A DNA stretch of 64,000 nt, from NCBI RefSeq assembly GCF_036245865.1, contig NZ_BTTW01000012.1, positions 62,001-126,000 on the forward strand. The letters run 5' to 3'. Shown in pieces: positions 50,177 to 58,907 of this stretch. Under the pieces are notes generated by a model, which saw only the letters and a program-made list of their open reading frames with translations, was not told the DNA's origin and searched no databases. Both the position numbers and the translations under genes were made by a program. The DNA comes from Corallococcus caeni. Lineage in GTDB: Bacteria; Myxococcota; Myxococcia; Myxococcales; Myxococcaceae. The stretch's first letter is position 1. Each line of letters starts with the position of its first letter.

Positions 50177-51724
50177 TCAGTCCGCCAGCATGAAGCCGAC
50201 CTTGTACTTGCGGGCCTGCGCCGGGAAGCTGCGCGCCACCGCGTCCGCCACGTAGCCGGCGAGGTTGGGGAACACGTAGTCGCGCTCCACGGCGGTGTTC
50301 AGGCCCAGCCACGAGGCCAGCGTCCAGCCGTACTGCTCCACCGTGAGCGTGGGAATCCAGCGGCCCCGCTCGTCCGTGGAGCCGTCCAGCGAACCCGACA
50401 GGTCCAGGCTGGGGAAGGTGCCGTAGAGCGCCTTGCCCGCGACGCGGTTGCCCAGGACGATGGCGTGGCCACCCCAGGCGTGGTCCGTGCCGCTGTCGCC
50501 GTTCTCCAGCAGCGTCCGGTTGAAGTCGCTCATGGTGAAGAGCGTGGCCTGCGGCGCGTTGGAGCCGAACGCGGTCTGCGTCTCCAGCAGCGTCACCGCC
50601 TTCTGGAAGGCGTCGAGCGCGAAGTCCAGCTGCTCCAGGAGCTTCGGCTGGTCCACGTCCTCGTCATGGTGCGTGTCGAAGGAGCCGAAGCCCACGGAGA
50701 ACACCTGGCGCTTGAGGCCCAGGCCCGCGTTGCTCACCGGCATCGCGCCCGCCACCAGGTCGCGCACCACCTGGTAGAGCTGCGTGTGCAGCGTCCACTT
50801 CGCGGTGTCCTCCGGCGGCAGCGTGGGCACGAAGTAGCCGTCGATGGCGTCGCGGGTGGCCTGGGGCAGCTGCGCCCACGCCGCGTCGCGCGCGGCGGCG
50901 CGGGCGGAGGCGAAGGTCTGCGCCGTGGTGAACACGCCCGCGTAGGCCGTCTCCAGCACGTTGCCGTCCTGCACCGTCATCACGTCCGCCAGCGCCGCCT
51001 GCTGGAGCAGGTCGAAGTCCGACGGCGGGGTGGCGACGGTGCGGAACGCGAGCGTGCCGTCCGGCGCCACCACCATGGGCTTGCGCTCCACGCCCGCGCA
51101 GAAGCGCGGCTTGCCTCCGAACGACGTCACCTCCGGGTAGTCCGGCGGCGTGCTGGTGTTGAGCACGTGGAGCTTGTCCGCCGCGCGGCCGCCCCAGCCC
51201 GTGACCTTGATGTCGGCGGTGACGGTGCTGGAGCCGGGGTTGGCCAGCGCGCTCGCCCAGGCGTCCTGCTGGTCGCTGTGGGAGAAGAGGTTCTCCGGCA
51301 CGGCCGTCCCGCCCGCCAGGTAGTCCGCCTTGGTCAGCGGGAGTACCAGCGGCCCCACGTTGCACACGAACGCGGCGCGCCCCGCCTCGAAGTGCGCGCG
51401 CAGCTTCGACAGCGTCTTGGGCAGGGCGAAGGACCCGGCGGCCATGCCCGTGGGGTTGATGAGATCCAACTGGTCCGCCTTCAGCCCGATGGTGGGCCGG
51501 GCGGCCAGGTACTGCGCGTAGGCGTTCGTCTCCCGCGGGATGAGGATGTTGTTGCTGTCGTTGCCTCCCAGCAGGAAGACGCAGACGGCGACGCGGCTGC
51601 CGGAGTAGCCGTTGAGGGTGGCGGCGTGGGCGTTGCCCACCCAGCGGGGGAGGGCGGCGGCGGCGGCCAGGAAACCCAGGCCATGCGTGGCGCGCCGGAG
51701 GAACTGGCGACGGGTGGTGGTCAT
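50177..51724 (-). CDS. DUF1501 protein with Tat signal
   Basis: This 515-residue protein has a Tat signal (TTTRRQFLRRATHGLGFLAA with the RR pair, ending in NAHA), so it is exported folded. The body has the DUF1501 arylsulfatase-like pattern (VCVFLLGGNDSNN, FNRTLLENGDSGTDHAWGGH, SFDTHHDED). The GTG at 51733 and the ATG at 51724 are both possible starts. I chose 51724 because GGTGA lies 5 bases before it; the stop of the DUF1800 gene overlaps this zone. DUF1501 and DUF1800 proteins are regularly paired and of unknown activity. Confidence 0.88.
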   Translation of the reverse strand: MTTTRRQFLRRATHGLGFLAAAAALPRWVGNAHAATLNGYSGSRVAVCVFLLGGNDSNNILIPRETNAYAQYLAARPTIGLKADQLDLINPTGMAAGSFALPKTLSKLRAHFEAGRAAFVCNVGPLVLPLTKADYLAGGTAVPENLFSHSDQQDAWASALANPGSSTVTADIKVTGWGGRAADKLHVLNTSTPPDYPEVTSFGGKPRFCAGVERKPMVVAPDGTLAFRTVATPPSDFDLLQQAALADVMTVQDGNVLETAYAGVFTTAQTFASARAAARDAAWAQLPQATRDAIDGYFVPTLPPEDTAKWTLHTQLYQVVRDLVAGAMPVSNAGLGLKRQVFSVGFGSFDTHHDEDVDQPKLLEQLDFALDAFQKAVTLLETQTAFGSNAPQATLFTMSDFNRTLLENGDSGTDHAWGGHAIVLGNRVAGKALYGTFPSLDLSGSLDGSTDERGRWIPTLTVEQYGWTLASWLGLNTAVERDYVFPNLAGYVADAVARSFPAQARKYKVGFMLAD

Positions 51725-51729
51725 GGGGT

Positions 51730-53409
51730 TCACCGCTGGATCTGGAAGGAGGGGGAGAGCAACGTCAGGTAGAGCCCGAGCTTCTTCTTGCGGATGGCCG
51801 AGTTCGCCCGGCTGTCACCCATGGCCGTCAGCAGCTTCTGCTCCAGCTCCGGCGCCATCGTGCCGTGCAGCCAGTAGCGGCCCAGGTACGTGACCAGGTC
51901 CGCGTTGGTGGCGGGCAGCAGTTCGTAGTCCACGGTGATGCCCGCGTTGGCGGTGCTGCCCGAGTAGAGGAACTCGTGGAGGAAGTTGGCGCGCGCGGTG
52001 ATGGTGGCCGTGTCCAGGATGGCGAACTCCGGCCCCACCAGGCCGTCCGCGCCCGGCAGCGGCGCGTTGGGCGGGTAGAAGCTGAAGACGGAGGGCGGGC
52101 GGGTCACCCACTGGTTCATCGACTTGCTCCAGTTGCTCAGCTTCAGCCCCGGGTCCTTGGTGGCCGTGTCCAGCGTGGGGTCCAGCCAGCGGACCACGTT
52201 GGTGACGAACAGCGCGGGCGAGCGCAGGTGGCCGAAGCCGGGCCGCAGGTTGAGGGGCGGCAGGGCGCCGCGCGCCTCGTCGTCCTCCAGGATGGCGCGC
52301 ACCACCGCCTGGAGGTTCCCGCGCGCGCCGGTGCCGTCGTTCTTGAAGACGGTGGCCACGCGCTTGACGTAGCCGGGCGTCGGGTTGCTCGTCACCAGGT
52401 GCTGGATGAGCTGCTTGCTGATGAAGGGCGGGACGTTGGGGTCGTTGAAGACGTTGTTCAGGGCCTGCGTCAGGTGCGTGGTGATGCTCCCGCCCGCGGC
52501 CGTGAAGACGCCCCGCAGGAGCTCCTGGCGGCTCGTGTCGTGGTTGTCGTTGCAGGGCATCAACGGGTTCTTGTAGTCGGGCGTGTTGATGGCGGCGCCC
52601 TTGGCCGGACAGGCGGTGGCGTTCCACGTCCAGCCGGACAGCGTGTGCGCGAAGGCCTTCACCTGCTCCTCGCTGTACGCGCGCTGCCGGTTGCCGTTGA
52701 CGTCCAGCGCCGGGGTTCCGTCCAGGTTCAGCTTGTCCGTGCCCAGCGTGAAGAGCTGGAGCATCTCCCGCGCGTAGTTCTCGTTCGGGTCAATGGGGTT
52801 GCCCTTCGAGTCGAAGGCGCGGTTGTTCGCCATGTCCAGGTAGCGGCCCATGGCGGGGTTCTTCGTCACCTCCTCCAGCAGCACGCGGAAGTCGCCGAAG
52901 GCGTGCTGCGACAGCAGGTTCATGTACCCCGCGAGCCCCACCTTGGAGTCCACGTACGGCGTCCTCGCGGAGTCCGGGATGCCGTTCTGGGAGACGACGA
53001 GGATCTGACTGAGCGCGAACGCCACGCGCTGGCGGAGCTGATCCTCCCCCGTCACCGCGCGCTGGAAGAACTGCGAGCCCAGGTCCTGCGCGCTCTCCCC
53101 GTCGAACGGCGTGGCGGGCTGGAGCGCGAACTGCTCCGTGAGCGACTGGGTGATGCCCACCGCCATCACGTGCTCCACGGTGCCCACGGGCGCGGGGGCC
53201 ACGCCGCGCGCGAGCTTCGGGCCGAAGGACGCCTGCTCCAGGAAGCGGATGCTGTTCGCTTCGCTGGGCGTCTCCAGGGACTCCACGGCCTGTTCGGCAC
53301 GGCCCAGGACTTCTTGTTCGGGGGGAGGGGACTCTGCTGCGGAAGGCCCGTCGGCCTGTGTGCAGGATGTGGCGCACAGGACGAGGGCCAGGGCGGTGCG
53401 ACGAAGCAT
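51730..53409 (-). CDS. DUF1800 lipoprotein
   Basis: This 559-residue lipoprotein (signal with CATSC lipobox) has the DUF1800 core: RFLEQASFGP, RQRVAFALSQILVVS, NENYAREMLQLFTLG, HTLSGWTW, FISKQLIQHLV and the terminal LLSPSFQIQR. AGGAGG lies 7 bases before the ATG at 53409. The C-terminal segment FNDPNVPPFI precedes a conserved helix. It overlaps or abuts the DUF1501 start and forms the usual DUF1800-DUF1501 pair. The biochemical function of the family is not established. Confidence 0.9.
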   Translation of the reverse strand: MLRRTALALVLCATSCTQADGPSAAESPPPEQEVLGRAEQAVESLETPSEANSIRFLEQASFGPKLARGVAPAPVGTVEHVMAVGITQSLTEQFALQPATPFDGESAQDLGSQFFQRAVTGEDQLRQRVAFALSQILVVSQNGIPDSARTPYVDSKVGLAGYMNLLSQHAFGDFRVLLEEVTKNPAMGRYLDMANNRAFDSKGNPIDPNENYAREMLQLFTLGTDKLNLDGTPALDVNGNRQRAYSEEQVKAFAHTLSGWTWNATACPAKGAAINTPDYKNPLMPCNDNHDTSRQELLRGVFTAAGGSITTHLTQALNNVFNDPNVPPFISKQLIQHLVTSNPTPGYVKRVATVFKNDGTGARGNLQAVVRAILEDDEARGALPPLNLRPGFGHLRSPALFVTNVVRWLDPTLDTATKDPGLKLSNWSKSMNQWVTRPPSVFSFYPPNAPLPGADGLVGPEFAILDTATITARANFLHEFLYSGSTANAGITVDYELLPATNADLVTYLGRYWLHGTMAPELEQKLLTAMGDSRANSAIRKKKLGLYLTLLSPSFQIQR

Positions 53410-53560
53410 CCGGTACCTCCTGGTGACTACGGGGGGTGATCGACCCCGGCAACGCCGGGGCCGCGACGTCGCAAAAGATTCTAGGAGATAGGTAAATTCA
53501 ATGAAAGCGGGCTTTTCTGGTAGTGCCGCAACCATGGGACGCCGGAGGTTTCGCGGGACG

Positions 53561-54184
53561 CTACCGGGAGCGCCGCGCGGGCTTCGGGCCGTGCACCAGC
53601 GTGGCGACGAGCGTCTTCACCAGCGCTTCGGCTGGCGCGCCCTGGAACCCGGAGCAGGTGAGCTTGAGGCTGATGATGCCGTGCAGCCCCGCCCAGAACA
53701 CCTCCGCCAGCCGCTCCGCGGGTGTGGCCTCCAGGGCCCGGCCGTCCGCCTTCAGGTCCTCGAAGGCCCGCACCAGCAGGGCGAAGGACTTCGGGCCCGC
53801 GCCATCCTGCTTGTCCTGGAAGAGGTCCGCGGACAGCTTGGGGTCCTCCATGAAGATGAGGCGGTAGGTCTCCGGGTGCTTCAGGCCGAAGGACAGGTAC
53901 GCGTCCGCCAGCCGTGACAGCCGCTCCGCGGGCTCCTTCACGGCGGCCGCCGGCTCCAGCACCGCGAGCAGCTCCTGGAAGCCGCGCACGCACAGCTCAC
54001 GCGCGATGGCGTCGCGGTTCTCGAAGTGGAGGTAGAGCGTCGCGGGCGCGTACTCCACCGCGTCCGCCAGCTTGCGCATGGAGAGGGCGCCGAAGCCCTC
54101 CTTCATCACCATGTCGCGCGCCACCTGGAGGATGTGCTCCCGCAGCTCCGCCCGCTGACGCTCCTTGCGCTCCGTGATGCCCAT
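53561..54184 (-). CDS. TetR-family transcriptional regulator
   Basis: This 207-residue regulator has an N-terminal TetR HTH (REHILQVARDMVMKEGFGALSMRKLADAVEYAPATLYLHF, cited by its edges REHILQVA and ATLYLHF) and an all-helical ligand domain with SGFQGAP. It is divergent from a SDR gene with 105 bases between. Two identical-type palindromes at 54229 and 54243 lie in the gap close to the SDR start. It probably represses both genes. Confidence 0.9.
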   Translation of the reverse strand: MGITERKERQRAELREHILQVARDMVMKEGFGALSMRKLADAVEYAPATLYLHFENRDAIARELCVRGFQELLAVLEPAAAVKEPAERLSRLADAYLSFGLKHPETYRLIFMEDPKLSADLFQDKQDGAGPKSFALLVRAFEDLKADGRALEATPAERLAEVFWAGLHGIISLKLTCSGFQGAPAEALVKTLVATLVHGPKPARRSR

Positions 54185-54228
54185 GTCACGAGGTTAGGGC
54201 TTGACGAACCGAACGGCCAGCAATAGAT

Positions 54229-54253
54229 GAACGGTGTTCACCGAACGGCGTTC
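54229..54253. promoter_or_regulatory. tandem putative TetR operators
   Basis: GAACGGTGTTC (54229-54239) and GAACGGCGTTC (54243-54253) are two palindromic copies of GAAC-N3-GTTC, 14 bases apart. A half-site GAACGG lies at 54211. This spacing suits two dimers on the same helix face with additional half-turns. Confidence 0.6.
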
Positions 54254-54289
54254 AGAAAAATATCAGCCGTTCATTCCCGGGAGGACGAC

Positions 54290-55270
54290 ATGGAGACGGT
54301 GGCGTTGTTCGGCGCTTCGGGCGTCATTGGGCAGACCGTGGCGCGGACGCTCCAGGCGCAGGGCCGGCCGTACCGGGTGGTGGGGCGCTCGGAGGGCAGC
54401 CTGCGCAGGGAGTTCGGCGCGGATCCGCGGGCGGAGGTGGTGACGTGGAACCCGGAGGACCCGGCGTCCATCCGGGCCGCTGCGCGGGGCGTCCGGACGC
54501 TCATCTACATGGTGGGGGGGAACTACTGGCAGTTCCACCTGCACCCGGAGCTGATGCGCCGCACGCTGGACGCGGCCATCGCGGAGGGCGTGGAGCGGGT
54601 GGTGCTCATCGGCACGGTGTACCCGTACGGGATGCCGCGCACCGCGACGGTGACGGAGTCCCATCCGCGCGAGCCGCACACCTTCAAGGGCCGCATGCGC
54701 AAGGCCCAGGAGGACCTGCTGCTGGAGGCGGACGCGGCGGGCTCCATCCAGGGCACCATCCTGCGGCTGCCGGACTTCTACGGGCCGGGCGTGGAGCGCA
54801 GCTTCCTGTACCGGGCCTTCGTCGCCGCGAACCAGGGCAAGCGCGCGCCGCTCATCGGGCCGCTGGACACGCCGCATGAGTTCGTCTTCGTCAACGACGT
54901 GGGCCCCGTCGTCACCGCGCTGATGGACGAGCCCCGCGCGTACGGCCGCTTCTGGAACCTGGCGGGCGCGGGCGCCACCACGCAGCGCCAGATGGTGAAG
55001 GAGATGTACGCGCAGGCGGGTCACCCCCCGAAGACGATGACGATGGGGAAGACGCTGGTGCGGCTGGCGGGCCTCTTCGACCCGTTCATGAAGGAGCTGG
55101 TGGAGATGTACTACCTGCTCACGAACCCCGTGCTGCTGGACGACTCCGCGCTGCGCGGGCTGCTGGGCACGGTGCACAAGACGCCCTACGCGGAGGGCAT
55201 CCGCCAGACGCTCGCGGCGCTGCGCGGGGAACCGGAGGCGAACGTGCGCCCGGTCCCCGCGACGACCTGA
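54290..55270 (+). CDS. NAD-dependent epimerase/dehydratase-like SDR
   Basis: This 326-residue extended SDR has GASGVIG as the nucleotide motif in VALFGASGVIGQTVAR, then VVLIGTVYPYGMPR and LRLPDFYGPG with EFVFVNDVGPV. The family YxxxK is not evident. GGGAGGA precedes the ATG at 54290. The divergent TetR gene and twin palindromes suggest inducible control. It resembles NmrA- or isoflavone-reductase-like proteins, and the substrate is unknown. It ends 10 bases before the convergent CLC gene. Confidence 0.87.
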   Translation: METVALFGASGVIGQTVARTLQAQGRPYRVVGRSEGSLRREFGADPRAEVVTWNPEDPASIRAAARGVRTLIYMVGGNYWQFHLHPELMRRTLDAAIAEGVERVVLIGTVYPYGMPRTATVTESHPREPHTFKGRMRKAQEDLLLEADAAGSIQGTILRLPDFYGPGVERSFLYRAFVAANQGKRAPLIGPLDTPHEFVFVNDVGPVVTALMDEPRAYGRFWNLAGAGATTQRQMVKEMYAQAGHPPKTMTMGKTLVRLAGLFDPFMKELVEMYYLLTNPVLLDDSALRGLLGTVHKTPYAEGIRQTLAALRGEPEANVRPVPATT

Positions 55271-55280
55271 ACCGCCGCGC

Positions 55281-57170
55281 TCAGGCGGGCCGTGGGGATG
55301 CAGGCCGCGCGCCGCCGATGCCGCGCTCCCGCGTGCGGGCGTTCGTCAGCCGCTGACGGTGGCCCCCGAGCAGATCGCTTCGGGTGAGGATGCCCACGAC
55401 GTGCTCCGGCCGTGCGCGGGAGACGACGGGCAGGCGGCCCACGCCCTCGTCCATCATCAGGTCCGCCGCCTCGCGCAGCGAGTTGTCGTCGAAGACGACC
55501 GCTGGGGCCCGCTTCACCACGTCCTTCATCCGCCGTCCGGCGCTGTCCTGGCCGTCCAGCAGGTCCCTCCGGGTGACGACGCCCACGAGCGCCCCTTCGC
55601 GGGAGACGACGGGGAAGCCCTGGTGGCGGGAGCCCGCGGCCTCGGTCGTGAGCCACGCGCGCACCTCCTCCAGGAGCATGTCCGCCTGCAACGTCACCAC
55701 GGGCTTGAGGCCGTGGTCGCGCACGAGCGCCTGGCCCAGCGCGTCCGCGCCCAGCTCCGTGGGGATGCGGACGCCGCGACGGGCCAGCTTCTCCGTCATG
55801 ATGGAGTGACGCATGAGCAGCGCGGACACCAGGTAGGACGCCGCGCAGCCGGTGAGCAGCGGCAGCAGGCCCATGGGCTGCCGCGTGGTCTCGAAGGCGA
55901 ACACCACCGACGCCAGCAGCGCGCGGGACGCTCCGGCGAAGAGGGCGGCCATGCCCACCAGCGCCGCGACGCGCACGTCCACGCCCAGGCCGGGGAACAG
56001 CTGCGTGGCGAGCAGCCCCAGGCCGGAGCCCAGGCCTCCGCCCAGCGTGAAGAGGGGCGCCAGCGTGCCGCCGGACGTCCCGCTCCCCAGCGCGACGGAC
56101 CAGGAGATGAACTTGAGCGCGCAGAAGACGAGCATCGCCGTCCCCACGAAGCGGCCGGACAGGATGTCCTCGATGTTGGTGTAGCCCACGCCCAGCGTGC
56201 GCGGGGACAGCAGGCCCACCACGCCCACGACGATGCCGCCCAGCGCGGGCCACCACATCCAGTGCAGGGGCAGCTTCTCGAACGCGTCCTCCAGCCAGTA
56301 CACCGCGCGCGTGCACACCACGGACGCGGCTCCGATCACCAGGCCCAGCACGCCGTAGAACACGAGCGCCGTGCCGGACGGCGTGGTCAGGTCCGGGATG
56401 GCGAACGCGGGCGCGCCGCCCACGAAGGCGATGCGCACGCCCGTCGCGGTCGCGGTGGCCAGGGCCACGGGGATGACGGAGCGGGGCTTGAACTCGAAGA
56501 GCAGCAGCTCCACGGCGAGGAGCACGGCGGACACCGGCGCGCCGAACGTGGCGGCCATGCCCGCGGCGGCGCCCGCGGCGAGCAGCGCTTTGCGCTCGTC
56601 CGCCGTGACGTGGAGCCCCTGTCCCAGGAGCGACCCCAGCGCGCCGCCCGTGGCGATGATGGGCCCCTCCGCGCCGAACGGGCCGCCCGTGCCGATGGCG
56701 ATGGCCGACGACAGCGGCTTGAGCAGCGTCATCCGGGGCGGGATGCGGCTCTGGTTGAAGAGCACCTGCTCCATGGCCTCCGGGATGCCGTGGCCCCGGA
56801 TGGCCCGCGAACCGTAGCGCGCCATCAGCCCCACGATGACTGCGCCCGCCACGGGCACGAGCACCACCCAGCCTCCCAGCGTGTTGTCGCCGGGAGACAC
56901 CGGCTGCACGGACAGGCGCCCGAAGAAGGCCAGGTTCGTCACGAAGTGGATGAGCGTGCCCAGCCCCTGCGCCACCAGGCCGGCGGCGACCGCGAGCCCC
57001 ACCGCCAGGACGCTGATGAACACCGTGCGCGAGTCCACCGCCACGGAGGCGGTGGGGGTGCGCAGGCTGGCGAGCGCGGGGCCCATCGACGGGGCCACGG
57101 GGAGGCCGGACCGTTCCTCCGGCCGCTCGCCCAGGCCCTCCTCGATGCGTTCAGCGTCAGGCTTCTTCAT
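55281..57170 (-). CDS. CLC-family chloride channel/transporter with CBS domains
   Basis: In this 629-residue protein, about 11 hydrophobic segments cover residues 45-440, with the CLC motifs GGPFGAEGPI (external gating Glu in the E of AEGP), GSGTSGG and FAGASRALLASVVFAFE. Two CBS domains at 465-605 (VVTLQADMLLEEV, VVSREGALVGVVTRRDLLDG, VGILTRSDLLGG, cited in part) probably gate by nucleotide binding. The external Glu suggests a proton-coupled exchanger. Its start overlaps the stop of the MarR gene by 14 bases, so the two are translated together. Confidence 0.92.
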   Translation of the reverse strand: MKKPDAERIEEGLGERPEERSGLPVAPSMGPALASLRTPTASVAVDSRTVFISVLAVGLAVAAGLVAQGLGTLIHFVTNLAFFGRLSVQPVSPGDNTLGGWVVLVPVAGAVIVGLMARYGSRAIRGHGIPEAMEQVLFNQSRIPPRMTLLKPLSSAIAIGTGGPFGAEGPIIATGGALGSLLGQGLHVTADERKALLAAGAAAGMAATFGAPVSAVLLAVELLLFEFKPRSVIPVALATATATGVRIAFVGGAPAFAIPDLTTPSGTALVFYGVLGLVIGAASVVCTRAVYWLEDAFEKLPLHWMWWPALGGIVVGVVGLLSPRTLGVGYTNIEDILSGRFVGTAMLVFCALKFISWSVALGSGTSGGTLAPLFTLGGGLGSGLGLLATQLFPGLGVDVRVAALVGMAALFAGASRALLASVVFAFETTRQPMGLLPLLTGCAASYLVSALLMRHSIMTEKLARRGVRIPTELGADALGQALVRDHGLKPVVTLQADMLLEEVRAWLTTEAAGSRHQGFPVVSREGALVGVVTRRDLLDGQDSAGRRMKDVVKRAPAVVFDDNSLREAADLMMDEGVGRLPVVSRARPEHVVGILTRSDLLGGHRQRLTNARTRERGIGGARPASPRPA

Positions 57171-57711
57171 CCGTAGGCTCCTGTGTCTTGCCGCGCCGCT
57201 TCGGGCGCGAGGATTCGTCTTCGAAAAAGAGCGGGGCTTCGTCCCCGTGCAGCCCCAGCGCGCGCACCCAGGCGTCCAGTCCCTGGACCAGCCCCGCGCG
57301 CACGTCAGGCTCCAGGCCGCGCAGTCCGGAGATGAGCCGGGCCTGGGCCATGGGCGGCGCCTTGCGCACCAGCGCGCGGCCCCTGGGCTCCAGCGCGACC
57401 TCCACGCGGCGGCCGTCCTCGTCGGAGCGGCGGCGGCTCACCAGCCCCTGTTCAATCAGCTTCGTGACGACGACTGACACGCTGCTCTGGTGCGTGAGCG
57501 TGCGCTCCGCGAGCGCGTTGATGGAGCAGGGCCCGGACTCCGCCAGCTCCTGGAGGATGAAGAGCTGGGCGCCGCTGATGCCCACCAGCCGCTCGGAAGC
57601 ACGAGCGGAGACCCGCAGCAGGCGCACCAGCCGCCGCACGCTGTCCATGGCCGCGCGCACCTCGCCCGAGACGTCCGCAGGCGGCGGCGTTCGATTTGAA
57701 TGGGAGCCCAT
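57157..57711 (-). CDS. MarR-family transcriptional regulator coupled to the CLC gene
   Basis: This 184-residue winged-helix regulator has INALAERTLTHQSSVSVVVTKLIEQGLVSRR (cited by edges INALAERT and LIEQGLVSRR) and the wing DEDGRRVEVALEP. A Lys/Arg-rich C-terminal tail (RPKRRGK) follows. Direct overlap with the CLC gene suggests it controls that gene. I saw no clear palindrome in the 127 bases between it and the LysR gene. Confidence 0.85.
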   Translation of the reverse strand: MGSHSNRTPPPADVSGEVRAAMDSVRRLVRLLRVSARASERLVGISGAQLFILQELAESGPCSINALAERTLTHQSSVSVVVTKLIEQGLVSRRRSDEDGRRVEVALEPRGRALVRKAPPMAQARLISGLRGLEPDVRAGLVQGLDAWVRALGLHGDEAPLFFEDESSRPKRRGKTQEPTDEEA

Positions 57712-57838
57712 ATATCTGCCCGCAACCTACGGGGCAGGGGGCACGGGCACAAGCGAAAGCGCCGGGGCTGCCCGGCTGCCTGGGGGCCGGCAGGAGGGCG
57801 GCGCCCGGCGAGGGGGCGTCACCCCGGGCTGATGACTG

Positions 57839-58786
57839 TCATTGAGGGGCCTTCCTGCGCGGAGGTGCGACGCCTTGGGTCGCGGCCGGAACCGGCGGGT
57901 CCGGGCGGTCGCGCTGGGCCAGGAGCCAGTCGCAGAAGAGGCGCGCGGCCGGGCGCAGCCGCCGGTGCGAGGGATGGACCACGAAGTAGCTGGCGCGGGT
58001 GGGCACGATGGGCCCGGCCAGCCGGATGAGCCGGCCGTCCGCGAAGTAGGGCGTGACGATCTTCTCGCGCGCCAGCGCCGCGCCCAGGCCCTGCACCGCC
58101 GCCATCAGCGCGCCGGTGGTGTCGCTGAAGCTGTAGCGCTCCTCGACGCGCACCCCGCGAACGTCCGCCGAGCGGAACCAGTCCTGCCAGCCCTGGCGGC
58201 TGAGGTCCCCGATGAGCGGGAGCTTCGCCACGTCCGCCGCCTCGCGCACGTGCTCGATGCCCGCGAGCCGCGGCGAGGCCACGGGGAACAGGGCGTCGTC
58301 CATCAGGGGCTGCGCGCTCAGGCCCGGCCACGGGGGCTGGCCGTAGCGGATGCCCAGGTCCGGCCCGCCCTCGTCGAAGCGGGTGAGCGCCATCTCCGTG
58401 TCCACGTGGATCCGGACGCGCGGGTGCAGGGCCGTGAAGCCTGACATGCGCGGCAGCAGCCACGCGTACGTCAGCGAGTGCACGGTGGTCACTCGCACCA
58501 CGGAGTCCTCGTCCCGCGAGTGCTTGAGACTCCCGAGCACGTTGTCCATGTCCGACAGCGCGGAGCTGGCGGCGTCCGCGAGCTGGCGCCCCTCGGCCGT
58601 CAGCGCCACGCCCCGGGCATGCCGCTGGAAGAGCACGACCCCCAGCCGGTCCTCCAGCTTGCGGACGTGGTGGCTGACCGCGCTGGCGGTCAGGTGCAGC
58701 TCCTCCGCCGCGCGGGCGAAGTTCTGGTGGCGGGCGGCGGACTCGAAGGCCGCCAGGGCGGGGAGCAGGTCGGTGCGCAGGGTCAT
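57839..58786 (-). CDS. LysR-family (GcvA-type) transcriptional regulator
   Basis: This 315-residue regulator of GcvA type has FESAARHQNFARAAEELHLTASAVSHHVRKLE at the HTH (cited by FESAARH and SAVSHHV), then DGGPDLGIRYG and LPLIGDLSRQGWQDWF. It is divergent from an EamA exporter gene, which is its likely target. A 9-bp palindrome TGTC-T-GACA lies between them at 58810. Confidence 0.9.
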   Translation of the reverse strand: MTLRTDLLPALAAFESAARHQNFARAAEELHLTASAVSHHVRKLEDRLGVVLFQRHARGVALTAEGRQLADAASSALSDMDNVLGSLKHSRDEDSVVRVTTVHSLTYAWLLPRMSGFTALHPRVRIHVDTEMALTRFDEGGPDLGIRYGQPPWPGLSAQPLMDDALFPVASPRLAGIEHVREAADVAKLPLIGDLSRQGWQDWFRSADVRGVRVEERYSFSDTTGALMAAVQGLGAALAREKIVTPYFADGRLIRLAGPIVPTRASYFVVHPSHRRLRPAARLFCDWLLAQRDRPDPPVPAATQGVAPPRRKAPQ

Positions 58787-58809
58787 GGCCGAGCCTCAAA
58801 TCTGGCTCA

Positions 58810-58818
58810 TGTCTGACA
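58810..58818. promoter_or_regulatory. candidate LysR site between regulator and exporter
   Basis: TGTC-T-GACA is a 9-bp palindrome 24 bases from the LysR start and 90 bases before the EamA gene. The short size makes chance plausible. Confidence 0.25.
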
Positions 58819-58907
58819 CGGAAACGATGCGCTTGTGAAGCGAGGGGTCCGGCGTGAAGAAGGGACCAGACAGAAGTCAGATTCCTTCCTCGCACGAGGG
58901 GGCCGCC

